Made by a program: the position numbers and the translations under genes. From Salinarchaeum sp. IM2453 (GTDB lineage: Archaea > Halobacteriota > Halobacteria > Halobacteriales > Salinarchaeaceae), in the NCBI RefSeq assembly GCF_019693215.1, contig NZ_CP081183.1, positions 437,226 to 501,225 on the forward strand: 64,000 nt of DNA. Reading direction: 5' to 3'. The notes beneath the pieces are model-generated. The model saw only the letters and a program-made list of their open reading frames with translations. It was not told the origin of the DNA and searched no databases. Positions 41,555-49,665 of the stretch are shown piece after piece. The first letter of the stretch is position 1. The number at the start of each line of letters is the position of its first letter.

Positions 41555-44170
41555 CTACTTCGATTGTCCGTTAGAGTTATCATCAGATTCGGTAACGCCG
41601 GCATCACTGTCATCAGATCCATCGCTGTTCGAGTCATCATCAGAGTCATCACTGCGCATCGAGCGTAACAGAACGTACCCGATTAACAGAAGCAGGACAA
41701 GAATTCCTAAGATGGCAAGGATTGAGACATCATCGTCATCAGGACTAGGGTCAACATCTTCCTCTGCGGTTAACGCGAAGAATGAGAATCCAGGGACATC
41801 AGCACGGAGTGTGATAAACTCATCATCCTGATCAACGACTTCAGCATCAAGTGTTTGCCATTCGTCGGCGGTATCGTTGTATCTGACCGCTTCGACATCT
41901 TCAGCGTCGGCATCTAGATCATCGACAGCGTCAACAGAGACGTTCATCAGCATGCTGCCACTTCCATCAGCTGCGGCCTCTGGAAGATCGAGATGGGAGA
42001 CTGCAAGCACCTCATCATCCGGCTCACCGGTTCGTTCTGGAGCGGATGCAAGAAGACTGGTGCTTGCATCGCCGGCAATCTCACCACCGATCCGGACATC
42101 TTCAACGGATGTAGCACCGGTAAAGCCATAGATTGTCTCATCATCATCGGTACCATAGACCGGTGAGTTGCGTTCAGAGCGGGTGAACACAACATCGTCA
42201 TCGTCCGGGAGAAGGTCTTGACGGGTCGTATTGAGCGCCTCTTCATCTTCTTCTACCGCTGGAACAGGTAAAACTTCAAGTTGCGCAGTATCACTTGCAC
42301 CATCAAATGCTGCGGTGATAGTTACGATACCTGGCCCCTCGCCGGTAATGACATTGTCATCAACGCTCGCAATGCTGTCATTGGCACTGGTGATGGTTGC
42401 CTCATCGGTTACATCTTCTTCAGTGCCATCCTCAAAGGTTGCAGTGACGGTTGCAGATGTCGTTCTGTCAACTTTAATTGTCTCACGGTCTAGTTCAAGA
42501 TCAAGGTCATCAACCTCAGTGTCGCTAACTGTCAGAGTTGCAGTAGCAGTGTCGGACGCGTCCGTGTCCGGATGGTCTGCTTCTAACTCCATGGTGTAGT
42601 TATCAGGGGAAAGGTCATCCGTTTGGACTGACTCAAAGGTCACGGTCTCCGTAGCCCCTTCCTCAATATCGACAGTCTGTGTGTCAACAATCTCGCCAGC
42701 ACCGATATCGAGTTCAACATCAACTCCGTCTGCATCGGCGTCGCCGTCATTCTCAATCACAGCTGAAATATCAGCCTGCTGCCCTTCGAAGATGGAGACA
42801 TCATCAAACTCGATGATCTCAAGATCTGGTTCGTCTGGATCAGGATCAACAACGTCCTCCTCTTCGATTGTTATCTGTTCTTCTGTTGTCTCAAACTGCT
42901 GGCTGGTGTCGTTTTCTGAGGCAACGTGAACAACCTGATACTCACCTTCATCAAAGTCTTCAAACGTTTCAACAGTAATCTCCCCATCGGCACTGCCCTG
43001 AAGCGCCGTCATTGACGCATCAAGTCGCTCATCACCAGTTGCCTCAAGTTCTGGTGTGTCAACACCAGCTTCATCAGCAAGCCGCTCAATGACGGCTTGG
43101 AGTTCAAACTCACCACTCTCCTCTTGTTCAGAAAGAGTCATTCCGGCCGCTGAGATGTCAGTGGCAATGTCGGCAATACCATTGACCGACGCAATCGAGT
43201 GTTCAAGAACAAGGTCCTCATCATCAAGGTCGCCTAGTTCATCAAACTCTTCTGTGACATCTAGGGTAAACTCAGCATCAGTGAAGGTCTCTTCATTATA
43301 GATACCAACAGCATGAATGACATCATCATCAGCGTCATCAAGATCTGTATCGACATCAACAGTAATGTCATCGCCAGGTTCTGCATCATCAACCTCAATG
43401 GCTGATTCGTCGGCGTGAACAGCTGCCTGTTCAAGACCGATCACAGTTCCTGGATCATCAGCAATATCCTGCACTTCGTTGTTCTCAATCTCAACGACCG
43501 GGTCATCACTGAGCATCATCGCATACTGGCCAGACCCAGGATCAAATGGATCATCAATATCATCAGCAAGATTGACATCGTCCGCGAAGGTTCCATCCCC
43601 ATCAATCGTCACGTCTTTTTCAGCGAATGTGACATTGTCATTGAGTTGCGTGCGGTTTTCAGCAGTTGCAGAATCTGCAAGGAAATCATCAAGTTCTGCG
43701 ATGGAACTCGGAAGTTGATTCATAATGCCGTCGTCTGGAATATCCTCTTCGGTCAGTGACTCATCTAAGTATGCAACAACAAGTGTTGCGTCACCGTCCC
43801 ACTGTGCGGTGTCTGCATCGTCACGATCACCATATTCAACAGGAACATTATCGGTGCCAAATACTGAGATATCTGATCGAACATCAAATGAGTCAGTTCC
43901 GTCTGGATCGTTAATACGGAGGTCGGGAGCCTCTACAGAGGTCTCCGCAGCATCTGAATCGGTCTGTAAAGGAAGCACACTACGGTCCCACACTTCAACC
44001 GTTGTCTCGTTCACAGTAACATCAAAGGTATTATCAGTGCTCTGTGTCTGCGTACCAGAGCTATCAGCACCAGCGATGCCCCCCATCGCGGCCGGTGCAA
44101 CCAACAGCGCTAAAATCATCAGAACAACGGTAAATAGTTGAAATACTGACTGTCCTGAGTCTGAATCCAT
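41555..44170 (-). CDS. Large surface protein with CARDB, Big-2-like and PGF-pre-PGF-like domains
   Basis: About 871 residues from ATG 44170 (MDSDSGQSVFQLFTVVLMIL, a signal peptide ending near AGAD). After a long acidic N-terminal part come a CARDB-like domain (FDDVSIFEGQQADISAVIEN), a Big-2-like domain (LDLELDRETIKVDRTTSATV ... SANDSIASVDDNVITGEGPG), and a domain like PGF-pre-PGF (GTDDDETIYGFTGATSVEDV ... ADVPGFSFFALTAEED). A single membrane segment (DVSILAILGILVLLLLIGYV) and a Ser/Asp-rich cytoplasmic tail of about 35 residues end it, so it is anchored by a helix, unlike the S-layer protein. Probably an envelope protein co-expressed with its neighbours; function unknown. Confidence 0.75.
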   Translation of the reverse strand: MDSDSGQSVFQLFTVVLMILALLVAPAAMGGIAGADSSGTQTQSTDNTFDVTVNETTVEVWDRSVLPLQTDSDAAETSVEAPDLRINDPDGTDSFDVRSDISVFGTDNVPVEYGDRDDADTAQWDGDATLVVAYLDESLTEEDIPDDGIMNQLPSSIAELDDFLADSATAENRTQLNDNVTFAEKDVTIDGDGTFADDVNLADDIDDPFDPGSGQYAMMLSDDPVVEIENNEVQDIADDPGTVIGLEQAAVHADESAIEVDDAEPGDDITVDVDTDLDDADDDVIHAVGIYNEETFTDAEFTLDVTEEFDELGDLDDEDLVLEHSIASVNGIADIATDISAAGMTLSEQEESGEFELQAVIERLADEAGVDTPELEATGDERLDASMTALQGSADGEITVETFEDFDEGEYQVVHVASENDTSQQFETTEEQITIEEEDVVDPDPDEPDLEIIEFDDVSIFEGQQADISAVIENDGDADADGVDVELDIGAGEIVDTQTVDIEEGATETVTFESVQTDDLSPDNYTMELEADHPDTDASDTATATLTVSDTEVDDLDLELDRETIKVDRTTSATVTATFEDGTEEDVTDEATITSANDSIASVDDNVITGEGPGIVTITAAFDGASDTAQLEVLPVPAVEEDEEALNTTRQDLLPDDDDVVFTRSERNSPVYGTDDDETIYGFTGATSVEDVRIGGEIAGDASTSLLASAPERTGEPDDEVLAVSHLDLPEAAADGSGSMLMNVSVDAVDDLDADAEDVEAVRYNDTADEWQTLDAEVVDQDDEFITLRADVPGFSFFALTAEEDVDPSPDDDDVSILAILGILVLLLLIGYVLLRSMRSDDSDDDSNSDGSDDSDAGVTESDDNSNGQSK

Positions 44171-44239
44171 ACTATACTGGAACGCTATATGTCGCATCGG
44201 ATATAATATTACCGACTTTCTACCTTATTTGACACATAT

Positions 44240-44665
44240 CAAGCGGAAGTCCATCCGCTTTAGCGGTGGGTGTGAGCAACAACACGATGAAACGGTCCGC
44301 CGCTGTACAGTCGACTGTAATCCTTCCCTTTTACTCATCTGAAAACATATAATACAATAGGCAGGTTGGGGGAAACGTGGAGTTGGATGGGTGTCTCCAC
44401 TACAATCAAAAAGCGAGGCCCCGCATTTGCCACTGCTACACCAGACCGGAACGGCGGTGAGGCCGATGGCCCAGCCTGTGCCCACCCGAGCGAACACGAC
44501 GGTGGACGCACGCTTTGCGGCAACGCGAAGCGGCGTGCCGTGAGCGGATCCCCAACAGACCAGACCCTCTTTACGAGGGCTAAAGCGGAGCGCACAGACT
44601 GGAGTCCCCGCAAAGGGGAATCTTGCCTCCGGTGGGAACCAGCACCGGACTAGAGTACCCACGCG
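44240..44665 (+). mobile_element. tnpB element relic, 3' tail (family III)
   Basis: A GC-rich block beginning with an element-end hairpin (CATCCGC-TTTA-GCGGTG, 44252-44268) and ending in palindromic segments. One plus frame (44366-44653) gives a 95-residue Gly/Arg/Pro-rich translation like the meaningless tails read through the 3' part of haloarchaeal tnpB genes; it contains no RuvC or zinc-finger motif. I treat it as a decayed element, not as a gene. Confidence 0.5.
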
Positions 44666-45009
44666 AGAGGAATCTCACGGCTAAAGCCCTGTCTCTTATC
44701 CACAAATTACGTCGCTGTCGGGATCGGTGAGATCGGCTGAAATACCGATATCTACGGATGTAACACCCTCATAGAACGGTTTTGCCGACCTTGTTTATCC
44801 GCATTTAGTCACTCCCTATCGCCGATATCACTGCCCAAATCGCTGCTCATCTCGATCTCTTGAGCACAGATCGGGGTCGACAGCGTCTGAAACGTCCGTT
44901 TGATCCTCGTGAACGTATGGGTAAAAGACAGGGGGACAACCGTTGGAGGAGGTCAAACAAATATTGCGAGTACTTGTTGTGAGGAAGTATAGACCAATTT
45001 GCTGAAAGA
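44666..45009. other. Gene-free spacer, nothing recognised
   Basis: About 340 bases with no convincing gene or RNA. A GGAGGAGGTCAA string at 44945-44956 recalls the family II element end but lacks the preceding hairpin, so I do not call it. The stretch separates the element relic from the PKD-like surface protein gene. Confidence 0.35.
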
Positions 45010-46197
45010 TCAGTCAGTTCGAGAGAGACCGATGATCAGACCAAGAGTCAACGCAACAACGGGTACGATGATTGACAGTGGAATTGGATCATCCTCATCA
45101 TTGTCATTTGTCTGGTTTGTTAATTCTTGTGTACTGTCTCCATTGTCAGTCTCGTTGTTGTCATTATGATCATTTTCGGTGATAGTGATTGTCGTTGTGT
45201 CAGATACTGATTCATCATCTGTATCGACAGTAAGCGATACGTTGTACGTGCCTGCGCTATCGAAGGTATGTGTATGTTCGATCGATTCACCGGAATCATC
45301 CATCCCATCGATTTCCCACGTAAACTCAGCGTCTTCGGCTTGCTCTGTTGTGAGATTTGTCGAAAATGTCACGGAGTCGTTAACGGTTGGTTCAGCAGGG
45401 GACTCAATATCCACACCGTCAATTGATGGGTCATCACTTGGGGGTGATGGATCGGTAGGAGAAGAACTGTCGTCATCAGATACGTCAAGCGTAGTAAGTG
45501 GAGAAAAGGCAATCCGTTCGGTACCAAGACCAAATGCCGTATCTGATCCGCGGACACTGACATGAAGCTGATACGCATCAGCAGACAAATCTGCATCAAG
45601 AGGAATGTCAACGGTATATGTGTGCTCCTCAGCAGTAGCATCTGCTTGTTCAATGACAGGGTCGTTATCTGCAGTGAATCCAACCTCGACATCAGCAGCG
45701 TCAATGTCTGTATCAGACACAGCGTCGTCAATCGGATTGAGAGAAAACTCAACAGTTACCTCATCTCCCGGTCCTGGTGTATCTGGAGTTTGCTCCTCAA
45801 CTGTCGGTTTATACCCGGAAATAACAAGCGGCTGTACTGCTTCAATACTTGCGTCATCAAGAAGAAGAACCGCGTATGTTCCTGCATCAAGTTCAGCAGC
45901 ATCGATTGATAATGAATTATTGGTAAGAAGACGTTCTTCGTCAGAACTTCGGAGCTCAAGTTCACCCGATGGTACATCGTGGTCAAACTCGATCGATTCA
46001 TCACCGGGAACATACGCGATATCAGTGATTGTATACTCATCACCGCCATGTTCAACAGTTTCCTCAGGAATTGAAATAAGATTGCCAGAATCTGTAATGA
46101 TATCAGGTTCGGTATCAGCTGTTGTTCCAGCGGCAACGCCAGAAACTAGAATCATGCCAAGACAAACAACAAGACAGATCAATCCAAGCTGGCGCAT
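45010..46197 (-). CDS. Surface protein with PKD-like domain and C-terminal membrane anchor
   Basis: A 395-residue secreted protein. Signal peptide at residues 1-23 (LGLICLVVCLGMILVSGVAAG). Two acidic beta domains follow (residues about 40-230). Residues about 265-345 are PKD-like: PTVNDSVTFSTNLTTEQAED, FTWEIDGMDDSGESIEHTHT, FDSAGTYNVSLTVDTDDE. A Thr/Asn/Asp-rich stalk suited to glycosylation leads to a C-terminal membrane helix (IPLSIIVPVVALTLGLIIGL) and a three-residue cytoplasmic end. It is on the same strand as the ABC permease genes, about 75 bases after them. No enzyme motif is seen. Confidence 0.75.
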   Translation of the reverse strand: MRQLGLICLVVCLGMILVSGVAAGTTADTEPDIITDSGNLISIPEETVEHGGDEYTITDIAYVPGDESIEFDHDVPSGELELRSSDEERLLTNNSLSIDAAELDAGTYAVLLLDDASIEAVQPLVISGYKPTVEEQTPDTPGPGDEVTVEFSLNPIDDAVSDTDIDAADVEVGFTADNDPVIEQADATAEEHTYTVDIPLDADLSADAYQLHVSVRGSDTAFGLGTERIAFSPLTTLDVSDDDSSSPTDPSPPSDDPSIDGVDIESPAEPTVNDSVTFSTNLTTEQAEDAEFTWEIDGMDDSGESIEHTHTFDSAGTYNVSLTVDTDDESVSDTTTITITENDHNDNNETDNGDSTQELTNQTNDNDEDDPIPLSIIVPVVALTLGLIIGLSRTD

Positions 46198-46272
46198 TTA
46201 GTTAGATATCGACACACTAGGAGTATATACTCTTTGGGTTGATCAAGCCTGCAAATTCGGTAATTTGTGGCA

Positions 46273-47508
46273 CTACGGTTCTAATCGATCAATAACTGCA
46301 TACCTCGACATTCGAACACCAGCGATTAATGCCCCAAGTGTGCCGACACCAACAGCGATGATGAATCCACCAGCATAGATCCGTGGGTCAGTCTGGACGA
46401 GCCCCTCAAAACCCACGATCAGCGCTGCTAAGTGATTCAGCACAGATGCGGCCGGTGCAGTTAGGAGAATACCAGCAAGACCACCAAGCGTACCAAGCAA
46501 TAGCCCCTGAACGAGTGCAATCGAAAGGACAAATCCGGTTCCAGCACCTTGAGCCTGGAGGGCTGCAAGCGGTCGGCGCTGTTGATAAATAATAACAGAA
46601 AGCAATGTAAATGTAAGTGCAGTGCCGCCAATAAACGCAAGGACAACTGTCGATCCACCAGCAGCAAAAACAAGCACTTGATCCTCTACAATCGCTTGGA
46701 GTTGCTGTTGGTCAGTCCGGATCTCATAGTTTGGATATGCCTCCTGTAACTTGGCCTGCACGGATGCTGTGTCTGCCTCATCATCGACACTAACAGTGAT
46801 AAATGTCGCCGGCTCGGTACCGGTGGTGCCGGTTTCAGTATGGAACTCACTGAGTGGCATCACAACGGTACCAGCCCCAAGCAGTTCCTGATAGGTTGGA
46901 GAGATACCAGCAACGGTCATGTTGTTTGCGGTTGCAGAAAGCGTTGTATACCCAGCATGAACCGTATCACCAACTGTCACGTTAAGGCGGTCTGCAGTGC
47001 CCTGATCAAGTAGCACCTGGTTGGTTTTCTCACCATCATAGGTACCATCGGCATAATGTGGGTCACCGGGTAAATCTGCACCATCAGTGACCTGAACAGC
47101 ATCGCCGCCGCCGGGAACGCCCACGCCAATGACCGTTTGTAAAGCATCGGTATCAGGCTCTTCGCCAACATACAGTGTTTCAAACGAAAGTGGGGTTGCT
47201 TGAGTGACATTATCATTGGCTGCAATTGACTGTGAGAGATTGCGCGAGTCATCGATTGTGTTGGCAAAGCCGCCACCAACGGGAGAAAGACTCGTTTCGC
47301 CACTTGATACCCAGAGGTCCCGATCTGCTGTTTCAAACTGGTCCTGACCGGTATCAATGACACCAAAGCCAGCCCCAGCGAGGAGCGTAACAGCAAGGAC
47401 AGCAAGCGCAATCCCAACAATGGCTAACAGTACCTGTGTGCGGCTGGATCGCCATTGACCATAGGCATATGTGATGCTAAACCGAATCCGAGTAAGATAC
47501 TTGCTCAT
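46273..47508 (-). CDS. MacB/FtsX-type ABC transporter permease
   Basis: A 411-residue permease with the topology of MacB/LolC-type systems: one membrane helix at residues about 27-50, a large extracellular domain (about 55-275) and three helices at the end (about 280-310, 330-360, 375-400). The FtsX-type core is seen in FIGGTALTFTLLSVIIYQQRRPLAALQAQG. It pairs with the ABC ATPase at 48711 and the second permease at 47505, whose stop overlaps this start (ATGA). Such exporters push peptides, lipoproteins or envelope components outward; the cargo is unknown. Confidence 0.85.
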   Translation of the reverse strand: MSKYLTRIRFSITYAYGQWRSSRTQVLLAIVGIALAVLAVTLLAGAGFGVIDTGQDQFETADRDLWVSSGETSLSPVGGGFANTIDDSRNLSQSIAANDNVTQATPLSFETLYVGEEPDTDALQTVIGVGVPGGGDAVQVTDGADLPGDPHYADGTYDGEKTNQVLLDQGTADRLNVTVGDTVHAGYTTLSATANNMTVAGISPTYQELLGAGTVVMPLSEFHTETGTTGTEPATFITVSVDDEADTASVQAKLQEAYPNYEIRTDQQQLQAIVEDQVLVFAAGGSTVVLAFIGGTALTFTLLSVIIYQQRRPLAALQAQGAGTGFVLSIALVQGLLLGTLGGLAGILLTAPAASVLNHLAALIVGFEGLVQTDPRIYAGGFIIAVGVGTLGALIAGVRMSRYAVIDRLEP

Positions 47509-48707
47509 GCTGGCACACCTCCGCTAAGCCGACGGAGAACAATCCAGATTGCTGGAAGTGCAAGCAGGGCAATGATCATCGTGACGAGAAGCCCATACCC
47601 AGCCAGCAAGGGATGAAAGTAGGCGACTGGATTAGTAATGATGGTTGCTGTCAGGATAGTATTAAGCGCATAAATCCCACCAAGCCCCAGTAAACTCCCA
47701 AGAATGCCACCAGCGATTGTCAGGCCAAACATCTGTGTGCTAATCAGCAGAAGCTGACTTCGCACAGAGATACCAATTGCCGAGAGTGTCTGGAGGGTCG
47801 ATCGGTCACTCGCAATTTCAAGTCCGGTAACAGTGCCAACAAAGAGTGTACCAACAACAACAGAAATCACAACAGCAGTAAGCGCAAGCGCAAGGGCCAT
47901 CTCTTCGTCAAACAACGCCGAGACAGTCATGCTTCCTCGGGTTTCAACCTCCGCATTTGGATACAGATCAGCGAGTGTTTCCTCGACAGCAGGGTCGGTT
48001 GTCTGAACCACAAACTGATCAGCCTGATCGTTTGCGGTCGCCCCCATCAGCTCCTGCATATCACTGAGTGGCAGCAGTGCAACCGGAAGGTTAGCTGCGA
48101 AGTCGCCTGATCCTTCATCAACAGCAACGATAGTAAACTCGGTTGTATCGATTGTTACGTTGTCACCCGGCTCGACAGCCAACTGATTACTTGCCGCCTC
48201 TGTCAACACGATCGTTCCGGTTGTTTGATTGGCAGTATACTCAGGGGGAGATGGCAACCCGTCTGGACTGACGCCGGTAAATGACTCAAGCTCAGGGGAG
48301 TTTATGATGCCGTGTACAAGAAGGTACTCTGAGTGGTTGTTGGCTTCTGTGAGATGTGGATGAGAAAGAACAGGGGTTGTTGCGTCCACACCATCGGTAT
48401 CAGTGATGATCGTGTGGGCTTCATGTGCGTCAGCAAACTGTGGACCGCCAGTATCGACCAGCGGCGAATCCTCACCGTCATCTGCCGGAACAAGCCAATA
48501 ATCCATCTCATCATCATAGACGGTCGTGCCAACAGCCAGTCCAAGTCCAATACCGGTGACAATCACAAGCAACGCAATGGCCAATGCAATCCCAAAGACG
48601 GTATACCGAATCCGGCGGCGGCCGGACTGTCGGGCCTGAACAAGAAAGCGTCGGATGCCAAGCCCAATCAACGAGCGAATACGATGGACTGAGTTGCGGA
48701 TCGACAT
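47505..48707 (-). CDS. MacB/FtsX-type ABC transporter permease
   Basis: A 400-residue permease of the same build as its neighbour: N-terminal helix (RYTVFGIALAIALLVIVTGIGLGLAVG), a periplasm-side domain (about 65-270) and three C-terminal helices (LALALTAVVISVVVGTLFVG, then MFGLTIAGGILGSLLGLGGIY and LLVTMIIALLALPAIWIVL). The core ASDRSTLQTLSAIGISVRSQL corresponds to the coupling region. It starts three bases after the ATPase gene stop and overlaps the next permease by four bases, so the three genes form one operon and probably a heterodimeric exporter. Confidence 0.85.
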   Translation of the reverse strand: MSIRNSVHRIRSLIGLGIRRFLVQARQSGRRRIRYTVFGIALAIALLVIVTGIGLGLAVGTTVYDDEMDYWLVPADDGEDSPLVDTGGPQFADAHEAHTIITDTDGVDATTPVLSHPHLTEANNHSEYLLVHGIINSPELESFTGVSPDGLPSPPEYTANQTTGTIVLTEAASNQLAVEPGDNVTIDTTEFTIVAVDEGSGDFAANLPVALLPLSDMQELMGATANDQADQFVVQTTDPAVEETLADLYPNAEVETRGSMTVSALFDEEMALALALTAVVISVVVGTLFVGTVTGLEIASDRSTLQTLSAIGISVRSQLLLISTQMFGLTIAGGILGSLLGLGGIYALNTILTATIITNPVAYFHPLLAGYGLLVTMIIALLALPAIWIVLRRLSGGVPA

Positions 48708-48710
48708 AGA

Positions 48711-49457
48711 TTAGGATGAATCAGCGACACGTTTGCCATCTTGCAAGTGGATAACACGATCAGCAAACGAAAGTACCTGCTCGTCGTGTGAGGCAAGCAC
48801 AACAGCCCGGTCAGTGGCAACCTCGCGAAAGAGATCAAGAATTGCCTCACCGGTGTCCGTATCAAGTTCACCGGTCGGTTCATCAGCAATCAACAGCTGT
48901 GGGTCTGTAACCAGCGCCCGGGCAATCGCGACACGCTGTTGTTCGCCGCCGCTCAGTTCTGTTGGTCGATGGCCAATCCGGTCACCAAGCTCAACAGCCT
49001 CAAGCATCTCAGTTGCCTGGGTACGCCGTGTCCATTTTGACCGGCCAAGTTCAATGAGTGGTGCAGCAACGTTGCTGCGGGCCGAAAGGGTATCAAGCAG
49101 ATGAAAATGCTGAAACACAATGCCAATCTGTGAAAGCCGAAGTGAGCGGCGTTTGCGGGCTGAAAGATTTGTAATATCAGTGCCATCAATAGAAACGGTC
49201 CCCTCCGTTGGGGTGATCAACGCTGCAAGTACATGCAGTAATGTTGATTTTCCGCTTCCGCTTGGGCCAGCAATTGCTAAGATTTCACCACGGGACACAG
49301 TTAGGGAAACCGCATCAAGTGCGGTGACAGTTGGCGAAGAGGTGGCATCAGAAGCCTCGGAGATGGATTGTGAGCCACGTGCATACCGTTTGGTGACGGC
49401 ATCACAATGAGCAATAGTTGATTGCTCTTGAGACTGGTTACCGGCTGTTGCCATCAT
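48711..49457 (-). CDS. ABC transporter ATP-binding protein (MacB/LolD type)
   Basis: About 248 residues from ATG 49457 (or 49454). Walker A is GPSGSGKST (near residue 70), the signature [16 protein letters not shown], Walker [13 protein letters not shown] and the H-loop LASHDEQV; the Q-loop sits in [13 protein letters not shown]. All parts of a working nucleotide-binding domain are present. Between the first strand and Walker A it has a small Ser/Thr-rich insert ([15 protein letters not shown]). It heads the exporter operon and is read away from the transglutaminase-like gene. Confidence 0.93.
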   Translation of the reverse strand: MMATAGNQSQEQSTIAHCDAVTKRYARGSQSISEASDATSSPTVTALDAVSLTVSRGEILAIAGPSGSGKSTLLHVLAALITPTEGTVSIDGTDITNLSARKRRSLRLSQIGIVFQHFHLLDTLSARSNVAAPLIELGRSKWTRRTQATEMLEAVELGDRIGHRPTELSGGEQQRVAIARALVTDPQLLIADEPTGELDTDTGEAILDLFREVATDRAVVLASHDEQVLSFADRVIHLQDGKRVADSS

Positions 49458-49665
49458 ATATGTATCATTGAACCAATGCGTATAATCCTGTCTGTTTTTG
49501 CCGAACAACGATAACAGCGGTAGCGAGGCAAACGCTTATAACTTCGATCGGGGAGAAAAATCAGTGTGCGACGGAAGTGCTTTGGCTCATGGGTATGTGT
49601 TTTGTGGAGAGAGGCGTAGCCTGCAAAAGTTAAGAACATGTAGTCAGTACGGTTAATTATAGATT

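Noticed and set aside
44366-44653. A 95-residue plus-strand frame
   Set aside because: Looks like read-through of the 3' part of a tnpB element, with no conserved domain.
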